Shown here in pieces: positions 48,241 through 61,204 of a stretch of 64,000 nucleotides of DNA. The stretch spans positions 54,125,431-54,189,430 of the forward strand of contig NC_086381.1 of the NCBI RefSeq assembly GCF_036588685.1, given 5' to 3'. Both the position numbers and the translations under genes were made by a program. The DNA comes from Mytilus trossulus. Taxonomy: Eukaryota > Mollusca > Bivalvia > Mytilida > Mytilidae. The notes under the pieces were generated by a model. That model searched no databases. It worked only from the letters and a program-made list of their open reading frames with translations, and was not told where the DNA came from. Within the stretch, counting starts at the first letter, position 1. The number at the start of each line of letters is the position of its first letter.

Positions 48241-49694
48241 AACAATACTTTGTATGAATAATATTTATATTTTAAGAGGATAATCCCCATAGTTTAAAAT
48301 GATCCTACTGAGATTCCTCAAAATAATAACATATTAGAGTACATGTATTAAAAATTTGCTTAAAGTCCAGTGGCAAATATTACATGCATGTTCAAAACAA
48401 TTGTTAAATAAGTTCAATAGGTAAGTCCTGTAAAAGATGTCATCTTGGGTGAAAGAAGGTCAATGAAACTTGGACTGCCACTGGACAACGAAAGCATATA
48501 TTGAAGGTGGACAGGAATTTGCCCTGCTGCATATTCAGACAAAAGGCCACCGACGGCCTCTCAAAGAGTTGTTGCAATAGTTATTAACCTGTAGAGATCA
48601 TGGCACTCTCTTTCTATACATGCTATATGAGGCATCCGATTAAAGGTGACCAATCTTACATTTGTTGAAAATTAAACATCCTGCACAATTTTACTACCAA
48701 TGGTTTTACTGTTTTTACTGTATCACATAAACATTATCCGTTGTGATGATTGACTTGCACTTCTGGTGACATTTTCTTAGTGAGAATGTGTTCACATATG
48801 GGACATATCTTGTCCTTATGTCCCACGTAAGTGTCATCAATAACTCCTGAACCACTTTACAGAATTTTGTAAATCATCGATACAAACTTTATCTCATGAT
48901 GTATTTTTTCAAAGGACAATTTACAAAGTGTTACGTCCATAATTAATACCATAACATGCATGTTGGGAAAAACAACTTTTTTATAAATGCATGCAAAGTA
49001 TTTGATGCAGTATGATCTATTGTTATAGGTATCTAAAAATGGATCCCACCAGAACACAAAGACTAAGTCTATGAGGAAAATAAAGTTTTGGATCAACGAC
49101 TAAAAATTGTCATGAACAGATAAAACATGAGATAGAGATAGAACTGGTATGAAAGGTGACAGTAGAACATTGAACTAATTTGAAAGGTAGGTATATATAT
49201 AGTTTTACACTCAATTATGATTTTTTTTAAAGTAAGTATTTCCATTATTCCTATAATTTTATTTCAATATCATGAAATGTTGTAGTGTGTTCATATGACA
49301 ACAAACCAACAGCGAGCAAGTTCAAAAAAATAAAGAGTAGAAATACAATTCTTCAACAATTGAAATATATCATTAAAGTTAACAAAGAAGTCTACGGGAA
49401 GTACATAATCCGTACGCACAACTTCTTATATAACTGTTTCACAGATTGCATTGATATTGTGCTCGAAAAATAAGATTATATTAATACATATGTGTTTTGT
49501 TGCCGATCCAAAGATGTCAGAGTATTACAGCAGGACATAGTTGAACTAAAGGAAATATAAACAAAGATCTCCTTCTCTGTAACCGAATAACAGATTTAAA
49601 AGATTGTAATTTATTATAATGAGAATTTCCACTGGTACTAATAATGAAAAAAATCACAAAAAGAAGACTTTTATTTAATTTTTAAACTATTGAA
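48241..49694. other. No gene recognised
   Basis: Includes an inverted AGTCCAGTGGCAAATATT word (48367) matching the 38598 motif. No coding exon or RNA supported. Confidence 0.4.
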
Positions 49695-49915
49695 TATGTA
49701 TAAAATGATAAAAAGTTGTAGGATTGTCACTAAGACAACTATCTACCAAATTTGAGACGATGTGAATGTGAACAATAATATACAACTGTGCAGACTTCAA
49801 CAATGAGAAAACCAATACCGTATTGTCGGCTACAAAAGACCATGACATAAACAATATATGAAACAATTTAATTCAGAAAAATTAACGACCTAATTTATAA
49901 CAAAACAAATTAAAA
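49695..49915 (+). repeat. Dispersed repeat family 1, old copy
   Basis: Recognisable by GGATTGTCACTAAGACAACT, TTCAACAATGAGAAAACCAA and TACCGTATTGTCGGCTACAA followed by TTAACGACCTAATTTATAAC. Much more diverged than the 46997 copy. Confidence 0.6.
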
Positions 49916-51739
49916 ATGTTAAAAGTGCAGCCCGTATTGAAAACATGGATATTTGCCATGAACCCAGACTTGGGACGCTAAAATTCTTCTCCAAATCGTA
50001 TAAGATCAGGTCCTAAAGTCATACAAAATTTTCTCAGTGCCCGGAGAAAAAAAATTGTGGTCGAAAATTGAAATCCAGCATTTTGATTGGTTGATTTGTT
50101 GATTTTGGAGTTTGCATAAATAACTGACTCGAAAGTTTAATGACTTCAAGGCCAGTTTTCAAGTAGGTAAATCAAACATTGTTCCATTTTTTTTTCTTTC
50201 ATTTTTCTCCCTGTATAATATAAACCTTGTAAAATTAACGTTATACCACCTTTAGCAATGCATGTACACTGATTCACATTATGTCATGGTTGACCTATGT
50301 TTAATCTTATTATTGGACTTTAACAAAATGATAAATGTTATAATCCACTTTTTCCTTTCCAGAAACAAGTTGGCAAAGATATATAGCACATGCATAGGAA
50401 GAGCAATGGAAAATAACATTGAAGCAGAATTATGAAACAGTTACTAAAAAAACCCATTAAATTGAGAGAGAGAAAAACACATTTTTTTACTTTTTAATGC
50501 TGTTCATTCTTAAGATTACTGTTTATTGTATTTCGATGGAAGTTATTGCAGTTGATAAGAAGATAGAACAAACATTTGAGTTCTTCAGCTTGTTTTATTC
50601 AGTCAATAAAAATTATTTTTTTTGAAAAGCAAACCATATATGTTCAAAAATCCAAAAGGTTAATTATGTACCAAATGACCTCCGTCAGACATTAATCAGT
50701 CTGTTGGAAATCTTTCTTTAAATTTTTATGCTTATTTTACAAAATGTACCTTTGTTTGTATGTCTGTAAGATTCAAATCAATCAGAGATTTCTGAGGAAC
50801 TACAAACCAAGAGTTTCTGAAAGTCATCAGTCCTCATGTGAACATGCTATACTGAGTAATGTAGTTCTTACCCTTTCAACTCCCCGTTAACGGGATGCCT
50901 AAAAATTGTAGCTCTAAATTTCATATATTCTTTTCGTAAAATACGCTCTGCAGTTTTATAGGAATGTATTTAACCATTAAACATCTTACATTGAGCATAT
51001 AATTGGAAATTTATTTATGAGAAGTTAGACTAAAAAAAGTGGTCGCATTCTGAATATTCGCTCAGCTCACAGTAAAAGGAGAAAAACATACACTGTTCAG
51101 TCTGAAGGTACCTGTTCATGTAGGGGAACATGTCTTATAGCAGATTCTCTCCTTGTGGTGAACTAGCATGTTAAAAAGGAGCTCAGTGCATTATTGGTCT
51201 AGTTCTGTACAAAATATGTTAATTACATTGTATTTATATCTGAGTATCATGTCCTCTTCCTGCACTTAACTTGCCACTGGATCACATAACATCAATCCAT
51301 CCACCCATCTTCTCAAAAGTAATATATCGAGTTCCAATGTTCAATATGTTCTGATTTGACTCAAGCAAGATATAAATACATTTAATATGGTATTGTCAAA
51401 TAGAAGTATTAATAAGTATTAAAAACATAAACCTTGTAGACCACACAAGATGCAATTCTGACAATAAATATGACATAAAGCCAGAATATTTAAAAAAAAA
51501 AAAAAAAAAAGCTAAAGTAACTGTCGAAGAGCTGGATCTAAAGCTGAACCACTTCAGGACAACAAAAATCAGAGAAATAAAAAAAACCATAACGAAAACA
51601 TTAACATGTCACGATAAAGAAAATGAATGGAAATGGGGTAAGTGTCAAAGAGAACAATTAACCCACCCCAAATATACAAAACAACTAGGCATCACTATAC
51701 AGATACAGTCTGATTTAAAAAGTGTTATAATGAAAGTTT
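49916..51739. other. No gene recognised
   Basis: It contains a poly-A run at 51490-51510 and a short family 2 fragment at 51621-51670 (AATGGGGTAAGTGTCAAAGA). No exon or structured RNA supported. Confidence 0.4.
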
Positions 51740-52060
51740 TTTAACAGTACTGAAGAAATTAGTAACGAAACACTACTTACGAAATCAGTACTGAATCATT
51801 ACTGACGAAATCAGTACTATCAAAATCAGTACTGAAACAGTACTGTCAAAATCAGTACTAAAACAGTACTGTCAAAATCAGTACTGAAACAGTACTGACA
51901 AAATCAGTACTGAAACAGTACTGACAAAATCAGTACTGAAACAGTACTGTCAAAATCAGTACTGAAACAGTACTGTCAAAATCAGTACTGAAACAGTACT
52001 GACAAAATCAGTACTGAAACAGTACTGACAAAATCAGTACTGATTTCATTGAAAGTATAA
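51740..52060 (-). repeat. Right AGTACT array of the giant element
   Basis: About 11 units of CAGTACTGTCAAAATCAGTA-type, the reverse complement of the 35785-36195 array. Confidence 0.9.
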
Positions 52061-52404
52061 CATTATAAGTTTTCAGTCTTTCCTAACAGTACTGATATGC
52101 ACGAGGGTAGAAATGTACCAAAAAAGTATAGATAAATTATTGGTAGTGTACTATTATTGTATCGTGTGTAATAAATAGTGAACAATATGCTGCTTTAATA
52201 GAAGAAAAACAATTTTTTGTTGGTAATTATTATTTCAATCTATATCTGTGCATATTAGTTACATTAGTAAATTACCACATATATTATGCTTCGTAATACA
52301 TTTGTACTCACTCATGTGCTTTATCCTTTTCAATACTCCATATATATATATATTAAAGAATACTTTCAATTTCTGTTCAATCACATCAAAATTCTTCAAT
52401 TCAA

Positions 52405-53170
52405 ACTGCATCAACAGTTAATTGGTACAAATACTGTTACAGTTGAATAATAATTTCGCCGACATCACATGAGACAGATCATAATCATATATCTCATTAA
52501 TACTTAAAATACTATTGGGATGGCTATTATATGATCGTTTTAAAAATACACCATGGTCAGAAATAGTATGTCAAAAAGTGAACTCACAACAAAACTGAAC
52601 TCTGAGGAAATTCAAAACGGATCGTCCCTAATCAAATGACAAAAACAAAAGCTCAAACACATCAAACGCATGAATAACAACTATCATATTTCTGACTTGA
52701 CACAGGCATTATCTTATGTAGAATATGGTGGATTGAACCTGGTTTTAATGCTAGCTAAACAAGTGAAAGATAACAGAAGTATACATGACACTAAATATCG
52801 CGTATCTTACTACTTTTACTTTATATTGTCTATACATAGTCTTCATTTAAATAATCCTGTGTAACAGTATCTGTTGTACTACTGTTATGACTGATTAATT
52901 ATACCTTGTTTTTAAGTGTATGAAATTGTTTGCAAATATAAAGACGATAACAGTATGATTAAATCCAAAAATACTAGCCAATATTTTGGAAATAAAGCAT
53001 TGCACTCCCTTTTGCATTAACATTGAGAATAACATTATGGCAAATAATTGGGAATTATGATAAGAAATGGGTTTTTTATTGCACCGGACATTTGTATTAC
53101 ACTAATTACTTGTTATGCCGAATGTTTTTTTCTTACGCATTCAATATAGATCGTTTTTACTAAATTTTAT
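52405..53170 (-). repeat. Segmental duplication block, continuation of copy B/C flank
   Basis: CTGCATCAACAGTTAATTGG through CACATGAGACAGATCATAAT, AATACTATTGGGATGGCTAT and AGTATACATGACACTAAATA matches 18060-18300. 53040-53170 matches 19020-19170. It is the resumption of the alignment lost at 33970 and is interrupted by repeat family 4 at 52572. Confidence 0.7.
52572..52765 (+). repeat. Dispersed repeat family 4
   Basis: Contains ACTGAACTCTGAGGAAATTC, TCCCTAATCAAATGACAAAA, CTCAAACACATCAAACGCAT and ATGGTGGATTGAACCTGG, ending GCTAGCTAAAC. Absent from the paralogous site near 18250. Confidence 0.7.
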
Positions 53171-54404
53171 CACAAAAAGTGTCATACAATTAAAAGTATA
53201 ATAAATCAATTAGACTTGTTATCTTGCTAGTGTATTATTAATAACTTATGAACCCAATGCCTTTGTACTGATAATGTAAACGCTACCGTCACTGGGAAAT
53301 TACGATTTGTATATGCGTTTTGTATGCACACTTTCATTACGAAATCAGTATTTTAAGTTCTAGAAAAAAAGCAAATGGTATATTTGAAATTATGAATTGT
53401 AATCGCTAGAAATTTCTCTGAATAGACCTACGACTCAGAGGGTATTCATAGTAAACAAATAGTCATTTGTCTATGATGAGTTATCATATACATTTTGAAT
53501 TGTCTCCGTTGAGAAATTCAAGACTTATTAAGGAACTAAAGTACATTCTCCTTTCTGTAAAATTGACCTTTGAAGGTTCGTCAATTATATTTACGTCCAG
53601 TACTAAGTCGTTAATATATGTACTAAAGTATCTTATCAACTTGGGTTTTAAAATACTTGGTCTTGAGTGTACCTGTCGTAAATGAAGATTATTATTTGTT
53701 TGGTCAGTTAATACTAACAGGAATGTGTTGATCATGTGTATGATACTCCTTCTACATTTTTGCTCATCAAAACAATTCAAAGATTCAACAATATTTTCGA
53801 AAAAGTGGATTATGAAATAAAGTTCTACCTCAGAGATTATGTTTATTAGCTAGATGTCGTCAAATAGTCGTCACAAGCATCAGGTCTAATGACGTATCAT
53901 CTAAAGACAAACGGATTCCGATACCAATTCTCTGCATACAACCTTTTCAATTTTGCAATTTATTTACATATCCCTTGTCAAATAAAACATGTAAAACTTA
54001 ATAGTCTTCATTTAAATAGAATACTTCGTTCATATAAAACTTCATCTGTCTCCAACAATATTTATACATTTGTTAAACAAACAATTTGCTTCGATAGCAT
54101 GACATACAATAAGAAATTTCTATCGAGTAACAAAACTTCCAGATTTTACTAACAAAAGTATAATCAATATAAGTTTGACATATTTTGTCAATCAAAATCA
54201 ACAACTCGATAAGTATAGCGTTTGCAAACGAATGTTTTTTTTCATTTCGTGGAAAACACATCATAACACTATAAATATTCATATCTTTTTTCAAACGGAC
54301 AAATGATAAACCATAGCTTTTGAATTATGAATACATTATGCAAATCACTTTCCCCATTTAAAAAAAAAAGTGATAAACCTTGCTTTGTTTGCTATGATAT
54401 CAAC
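53171..54404. other. No gene recognised
   Basis: Small open frames on both strands at 53467-53780 overlap each other and lack motifs. Probably intergenic DNA downstream of pseudogene C. Confidence 0.4.
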
Positions 54405-54568
54405 TGCCAGTCGTGGGCATGTTTGAAGGTCTGAGCTATAAATGCATAATCGGTGTTTTCATTGGAGCCATGTATGACGTATTTTATTCATATGATTCAT
54501 CCAACCTTAAATAACCGTTGTTGAAGTTCTATCTGAAAAAGATGTCTGACCTGGTTTAAACAATGGTG
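54405..54568 (-). pseudogene. Copy C FN3 exon remnant
   Basis: The minus strand begins ACCATTGTTTAAACCAGGTC, nearly identical to the start of the copy D FN3 exon (61204). It continues in a shifted frame with KYVIHGSNENTDYAFIAQTF, the counterpart of KYIVHGLKENTEYEFTVQAI. The central strands of the domain are deleted, stops occur in each frame, and the AG acceptor has become AC. No hendecad exon is found between here and the copy C promoter-like block. A dead, partly deleted gene copy. Confidence 0.7.
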
Positions 54569-55559
54569 TGTTAAAAGTTATATACATAATTCTATGATGA
54601 GATCTTTAATGTCTATCTCCTTCAAGACATGTAAAACAAATTTCGTTGTAGAAGGGTCTAAATACAGCACAAACAATATTTTCCAAAAGATCAAATAAGT
54701 GAAGAAGTATATTTAAACAAAACGCATTTGACTAACCGTTTCGATCGCTAACATTACTGAAGAGACACTTATTGTCGAAATCCGGATCTGGTGAACAAAA
54801 AATATTAACACTTTATGTGTGTGGCATAACATCGTGGACACAAGATCCATTTTGTTATATCTTGTTATTGTAGTAATAAATGGTATATAGGGCATACAAT
54901 CAAAACTTTGAACAGTAAAGAATGCACAAATATTTGCATGCCTTTTATAAAGTACTTCAAACAAATGTTTGACACTTAAAAAATAATATTTTCCACAATT
55001 CTCGTAGATATTATTTGAAAAATTAGTACCATGCTTTTTATTGTTCCAAGTGTACTAGATGCAGATACATCTTATAATACTAGTATTGACACCAGATAGC
55101 TTACCAAATTATAAACAGATACATTCAAGTTTACACAACCTAATTATTCAGTTGTTTTACGTATTCCAAAAAATGTACGTGTACCAATACTAGTAGTAAT
55201 TATCAGGTGGTCAAAATTATTTTCCAGATTTTTTGTGTTCTTAAACCGACATATATTTTTCACATTGCATATATCAAATTCTATCAGAACACTAGTTTGA
55301 ATATCTGAACAATAATAAGGAAAAATAACTATCCAATTTAAATAGTTACTATTTGTTAATATTATAACATGTTTAACATAATTATTTTTATAAATATATC
55401 TGTAAGATAAATCGATGCTTTTGATTATCGTTTCGTCAAGATTTGTGAAGCTTTAAAATCAATGCAAATATTGTTAAATCTTTAACAATAAGATACCGGA
55501 GGGTAGATTGCATCACCATCAATAGAGTTATCTGCAGTAAGTTTTCACTATATTTCTTG
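54569..55559. other. Remnant of copy C, non-coding
   Basis: No hendecad motif in any frame. Nothing else recognised. Confidence 0.4.
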
Positions 55560-55724
55560 ATTATCAAACTGGCACTTAGAGCCCTCCTGCACCATATTGG
55601 ATAATACATCTTTCTAACCCCTCTTACGAGAGAAGAAAGGTGAACTTATCTTTGTACATAAATATGTTATACGTAGTATATATTGGCCATGAAAAATATG
55701 CATGTTTTTAAAATGGTATATATA
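55560..55724 (-). repeat. Segmental duplication block, copy C promoter-side part
   Basis: Minus-strand TCTCTCGTAAGAGGGGTTAG resembles CTCTCATACGAGAGGTTGGG of copy A. The TATA-like word is weaker (CATATTTATGTA). The block is split by the Tc1-like insertion and continues at 56975. Confidence 0.45.
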
Positions 55725-56972
55725 CACCTGGAAAAAAGTATTGCAACACCAAATTGAAATTGAATTAAAAAAAACACTCATTATTTTTTTGTGATGTAAT
55801 TTGGTAAAATAGAACTAGTTAAACATTATTTAAGTATCACCTGAGTTTAATCAATAAATATCGACTCGATAAGTTTTTATCTGCACATGCAGCTACTGTA
55901 CCCGTAAACAGCAACAAAGATGTTTTGATCCTCATTGTTTTCAGCACTTTAAATAACCAAGTTTTTAAAATTATGTGATTGACACCTTATAATGGGTCCT
56001 TGACAACTCTTAACTGCAGCAAGATGGCAGATTATCAGCATAAGAGAAGCAGGGCTGTCGCTGTAACAACTGCACGCATTGTTGGTCATCACCATGCCAC
56101 TGAAGTCGTTTTGAGAATAAAAATCAGGCAATAAACGCTGTAAAAGACCTTCTGAGATAATGAAGACCCCCTATTCCATTTGCTAGAGAAAATCAAGCAT
56201 AATGAAGGTTGGTCAGAAGGAAACCCATTGCATACAAGACAATCCTAAAATGAGAGTGTTGGCCATACAAGAGCCTTTTAACAAGAACTGTTCGAGATCA
56301 ACTCATCGCTACTGGTTACAGTGCGATAATACCATTTCGGAGACCTTTGCTAACGAGCAGACTTACAGTTTTCCGTATCCAATGTAGTGCAGAGCTCGCC
56401 AAAGTTGGAAATTAGCATCGTGGAGGAAGATCCAATGTTCAAATGGAATTTGGTTCATTTTCCTTGGCCCGATCGTAGCCCGGCTTTGAACCAAATTGAG
56501 CTTATATGGGACACTATTGGGCGGAAAGTGAGCGAAAGGACACCCCAGTTCAAACACAACATGAAATAAACAATTCCCTTCATCAGAAATGGTTGCTGCT
56601 ACCTTAGCAACAAATTAGTCGATTTATGGCAGGAATCAGAAGACGTTAAGATGCTGTTATCCGTTTGAATGGAGGCTGCGCACAAAGTACTAATTCTTTG
56701 GCGTATAACGATCAACCATGATGTGAACAGTCATCTGAAGATTAATTTTGTAATGTCTGACATTGTAAAGTGCGACTACAGTGAAACTTGTCAAATGCGT
56801 TTTTTTGTACAAAAAACAATTCATTTTGTTATTGAAATTGTGGTTATATAAATCATTTTTTTAAACATTTTTTGTTCGTTTCAATGCCAATGTTATCGTA
56901 AACTATGTTTCAATAATATTATACACAAATAATTTTAAAAAATCAAGGTGTTGCAATACTTTTTTCCATGTG
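55725..56972 (+). mobile_element. Degenerate Tc1-like transposon (1,248 bp)
   Basis: The ends are CACCTGGAAAAAAGTATTGC with AACACC and the complement GGTGTTGCAATACTTTTTTC with CATGTG, each flanked by TA. Inside, frame-shifted fragments of a Tc1-family transposase can be read: LIATGYSAITPFRRPLLT (about 56307-56360) and WPDRSPALNQIELIWDTIGR (about 56464-56525, family consensus SPDLNPIEHLWD). A FMAGIRRRC-type C-terminus follows near 56620. The 3' part is better kept than the 5' part. Stops and shifts make it inactive. It split the copy C duplication block, so it is younger than that duplication. Confidence 0.85.
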
Positions 56973-56974
56973 TA

Positions 56975-57770
56975 TATATATTTATCAAGTATACACGCTA
57001 TTAATTGAAAGTGGATTGACCTGTCACAAATATAAAACCTGTATTTATTGCATCTAACAAATATGTTGTTCTACTTGTTTTTGTAATCGTGAAAATCACA
57101 AAATTAATATACATCTCCTACCTTGCACATTGAGCCAGTAATAAATGTAAACCAGTTAATATATAATATGTAGTTCGTAGATTTATTTTTATCTAATAAT
57201 GCTTTATTTGCATTCATTTAAGGTCAATACATATCCAGAATTTTTTAGGAAAATATGAAGATTACAAACCGATGTACCCGTTGAACTGTCAACAACTTCG
57301 ATCCTTTCTTTCTGCTTTTGTCAATTCTGAAAACCTTCAAATGATGCATTCAGTTAAGCGATAGTAGAAATTGCGAAATGATTGTCCTTGTGTATGAGCC
57401 TATTAAATTTTTTCGAAGAATCGGTTTAAATATTCACACATTCAGGTATTTTATTTGATTTGGTAAAATAAGTGTTTATAAAAAAGAAAGATCTAGTGTG
57501 ATTGTCAATTAAAAAACGCTCCATAAGACACCAAAATGACACATAAATAAATAAGTGAATGTCATCGTACGGCATTCAACATTTTAATGAATTTAAATAG
57601 CTAGTTGGAACCAAATTGTATAAGTTAACATTTGAATTGTATGTATTCTATGTTGATCTTATTTCATAATATTTACCTTTGAAATTTAATTTACCTATTT
57701 GAGAAGTTTAAAACATATTATTGAATCGACAGTAATTTGGTGCAAATATTGTATTGTACGCATTTTAATA
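56975..57770 (-). repeat. Segmental duplication block, copy C distal part
   Basis: AAGTATACACGCTATTAATT matches copy A 17336. GTAAACCAGTTAATATATAA, ACAAACCGATGTACCCGTTG and AGCGATAGTAGAAATTGCGA match 17600-17835. ACCTATTTGAGAAGTTTAAA and TTTGGTGCAAATATTGTATT match 18035-18100. A short family 1 fragment (57476-57590) is inserted. Confidence 0.65.
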
Positions 57771-57999
57771 TACAGTCGAAAAAGAGTTCCACAAATATCA
57801 CATGTGACATTTCAATAGTCAACTGATAGGTTATTGTACGCTGATTCCAGAAATATATGGTTTCTATACAATATTTTTTTAAATAAGGGAGATAATTTGT
57901 TACTTCCGGTTTGAAAAATGCTACTTCCGATAATATTTGAATATTTAATTGACACTGATTCCAAAATGATCTGGTTCTATATACTTTTTTATTAATAAA

Positions 58000-58930
58000 G
58001 TACAAAAAATAGCTACTTCCGGTTAACACAAGGTCACTTCCGGTTGTTTTTTTCAAGGTTAAATGGTTTGATACCTTTTGCCAAAAGTCTCATGGCTATA
58101 TCATGTATACATATGAGCTGAAAGCAAAGGTCAAAAACTAGAACGTCAAATTAATCTATGACCTTGAGATCAATTTCAAGGTCATAAACCAAGGACCTCA
58201 AATCAAAAGACCATAGGTCTTAATAATATTTGGTTAATCAGTTATATCACCAAACGCGTATTTTTAAATACAAGAGGGGAGAAAACTCACTTTTACGTTT
58301 AACGTACTCTTGCAATCAAAATTTATGTGTTACGACATGTCGCAACTAACAATTTAGAAAAAATAATATGTCGATATCTTATACGGTTTCTGGAAATTTG
58401 TGGAAATAAGCCAAATTCAAAAATTAGAATATGACCTTGACCTTTGACCTTGACCTAATTTTTATTTTTTTGGACCATGGACCTCAAATCAAAAGATCCT
58501 TGGTCTCTAGCACTTATGGTTTACAAGATAGAAGTGCATATCACTTATATCAAATGCATAAGGGGAAATAACTCTCATATGGAGCGTTCATATCACTTCG
58601 GTCAAGAAATAGGACAAATCATGCGAAGGATATAACGAGCAATTTTGTAAAATAAATTTGTCATAATATTTTACGGTTGCGAAGGAGATGCGCTAACAAG
58701 GAAAACAGTGTTTGGGGAGATAACTCCTACAAAGAAAAGTATTCGTTTACGCAGGGTTAATTTCAAAAGCGCATAAACTGTTCGATATCATATACCAAAT
58801 ATCTAAGCAACATATTGCGAAACAAATGTTTATCGCAAGAAGAAAATTAGGCGGAAGAAAAAAAAAAAAAAAATAATCAGAAGAAAAACAATAGGTCTTT
58901 CCACAGAAAAGTGGAAAGACCTAATAAAAG
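58000..58930 (+). repeat. Repeat with ACTTCCGGTT and TGACCTTGACC words
   Basis: Multiple ACTTCCGGTT (58014, 58031) and related words, AAGGTCATAAACCAAGGACC, ATGACCTTGACCTTTGACCT and repeated CAAATCAAAAGA(C/T)C. It ends with a perfect hairpin, AGGTCTTTCCAC (58893-58904), a 6-bp loop, then its complement (58911-58922). By recollection a common bivalve repeat. Non-coding. Confidence 0.55.
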
Positions 58931-60846
58931 AAGTCTTTTGAACACCACATAGAGCATAGTTGACTACTTTCACTTTTGTTTTACACATTCGTCAGCTGAA
59001 ATACTAACTGTTTTCCAATTAATCTGTTCCACTTGTTTAGAAAGTGTTCTTAAGTTGTTACGTGTTAGAAACTTTAGTTCATCATGTGCTTCTGTATAAG
59101 AAAAATTGGGATGTTATTATGGCGTCATATTAGTACACACCAATGAAGAATGTCATTAATTTGACTAATTTCGGTTGCCTCCATTTTAATATTTTTTGCG
59201 TCAAATTCATAGACCATATATGAGGACAACCATCGTATTTTACTAAAATGAGTACCTGACCTTCATACATTTCTTTTGACAATTTAATTATGGTCGAAGG
59301 GTACGAGAAATGGAAAAGGAAACAAGACTAACAAATGCATAAAACGGGCCATTGGGTTAACAACTAGTTATGTTGAGTACATGTACCTGTTTACGGTAAA
59401 TCCAGATGAGTGCATAGATCACAGAAACATGTATAAAAAATATCATTATTATTTGTGTGTATGCTAACAGCCATGTTAAATGCTAAGAGCTACAGTCAAA
59501 ATACCCCCCTCCCCCCTTTTTCGACAATCTTGCTGTATATTAGGTTCTATCTTGTTTTAATGCGCTTTTGTGTTAAAAGTATGATATTATGATCTCAAAA
59601 TGATATACAAACTGCAGTTTCTATAGCGTTAGAAAACAAAGGTTAAACCGAAATTGTCATTTTGATCTGAACTGCCTTTGAAAGACTGAAAAATATAACA
59701 TGTATAATGATGAGTCATTTTCAGTCTTCCATAGAATTTTTCAGACTTCTTAATTGCGGAAATGTCAGTGTTGTTTAGATATTTTCGTCGCGTTCAATCA
59801 CTATCTGTATATAAACTGTTATATGCCAGATCGGGACTCGTTCTGACAAAGTTGATCTTAAACAAAATAAAGAGATCTGATAAGAATACGAATGAAACTA
59901 CTGTCCACTAGAGTTCAGAAGACGTGGATGTAGGCAATTATTATATACCTTTAATAATAAGCACACCCTTGACTACAACGATTTACGTTCTTGTTGAGTG
60001 GGGAGAGCACACACAGTATTTGGCACAGGGATGTAACAAAATAAAACAAGAAAAAATAGTTAAACTTCGTTATATAGTTTAGACTTCCCTGCCTCAAATA
60101 TTCTGATTTTGAGATTCACGTTCGTTGGGTTGAATAATGCAATCTCATTAAATGCATTCTATTCCTGACACTTCTGTCGTTGCTGAGAGACTATCAGTTG
60201 TAGATACTTGTAGAAAAGCAGACAGTCATTTGATGATAGGTTGAAAAACAAGTTACATTCCAACTTTACATTTTGAGTTCGTAAAAATGTAGATGAACTA
60301 AAACTAAGGTTGTAATTAACGTAGACGGAATATACCAGTCCTTTTTTTTTATATAAATATGGGGATTATCTTAACACTAGTAGTTGACAAACACAATGGC
60401 GTAAACACTTTAGTACATCATCTCGAAACAAAAGTCATTTTGACGAATTAAAAGAACGTTTTTTTTCGCCAATGATATACATTGTCTGTATGTACTTTTG
60501 TGTTAAAGTAATGCAGATATTAAACAATCATTTAACCAAAAAGTGAAACAACCAATAAGCATCAAAGGAATAGCATGCACGTCAAGAGAGTCGTGTAATT
60601 ATATAATTTCACCATTATACATGTACAGCGAGATGTTACTTACAGAAATAAAAGCAATATGTTTAAGACTTATTAAGTCAATATAATTTGTGTAAAAAAT
60701 TATTTCGCATTTTTACAGAATGATTTCTCGTAAAAACAAAATTAATTATATCAGGTTTAATGTTGATATGCTACCCACTCCGTTATTATGTTAATCATAC
60801 AACTTTAAAAATATATTCATCATGCATAATATCATGAAACATCGTT
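58931..60846. other. Intergenic DNA downstream of copy D
   Basis: No exon, RNA or repeat that I can support, apart from a C-rich run at 59506-59517. Confidence 0.4.
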
Positions 60847-61204
60847 TCACCCAAATTTCTTAAGAATAAAACTAAACCAGAAATATCCTATCCCTTCCAT
60901 GCTATTATGTGAACTTGTAGTGGTTGAAATCTTAATAGCTTTGCTACAAGGTCCTTTAGTTCCCTTAACTTTAATGGCCTGAACTGTAAATTCATACTCC
61001 GTGTTTTCCTTCAAGCCATGTACGATGTATTTATTAGAATTGCCAGTAGATCTAAAACAGTCACTCTCGCTCATCTGTCTTTCTTTACAATGTATTTCAT
61101 AATGGTGCACAAATTGAGTTCCTGCATTCGGTGCATCCCATGTTAAAACAACTGTCTTTGGAGACATATTTACAGCTGATGGTTGTCCTGGTTCAAACAA
61201 TGGT
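60847..61204 (-). CDS. Copy D FN3 terminal exon
   Basis: The acceptor TTCTTTTTAG precedes base 61204. One base completes the phase-2 codon, giving R-PLFEPGQPSAVNMSPKT. FN3 landmarks are VVLTWDAPNAG (core Trp), HHYEIHCKE, KYIVHGLKENTEYEFTVQAI and GPCSKAIKISTTT. The domain is about 95 residues. The tail HNSMEGIGYFWFSFILKKFG then stops. This hydrophobic stretch is only about 11 residues, shorter than the 20-residue segment of copy B, so membrane anchoring is less certain. Identity to copy B is roughly 45 percent by eye, indicating an old duplication or fast divergence. The exon is intact. Confidence 0.75.

Larger units (their letters stand above)
35728..52148. mobile_element. 16.4-kb giant element with inverted array termini and CACTA ends
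   Basis: The left terminus starts CACTACCAATAATTTA at 35728. The right terminus ends with its complement at 52148 (TAAATTATTGGTAGTG). About 65 bp of nearly identical unique sequence (GTACATTTCTACCCTCGTGC and ACTGAAAACTTATAATG) is followed on each side by the same AGTACT array in opposite orientation. TACTA flanks both ends (35723-35727, 52149-52153), a probable 5-bp (or TA) target duplication. CACTA-type termini recall the EnSpm/CACTA superfamily. No transposase, polymerase, integrase or ATPase is readable inside, so it appears non-autonomous and filled with other repeats. Confidence 0.75.

Noticed and set aside
35728-52148. Polinton/Maverick
   Set aside because: Size and long inverted ends fit, but there is no DNA polymerase B, integrase, protease or packaging ATPase frame, termini are CACTA and the flanking duplication is not 6 bp.
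53467-53780. Overlapping ORFs on both strands
   Set aside because: No recognisable motif, no splice context, and neither strand is supported over the other.
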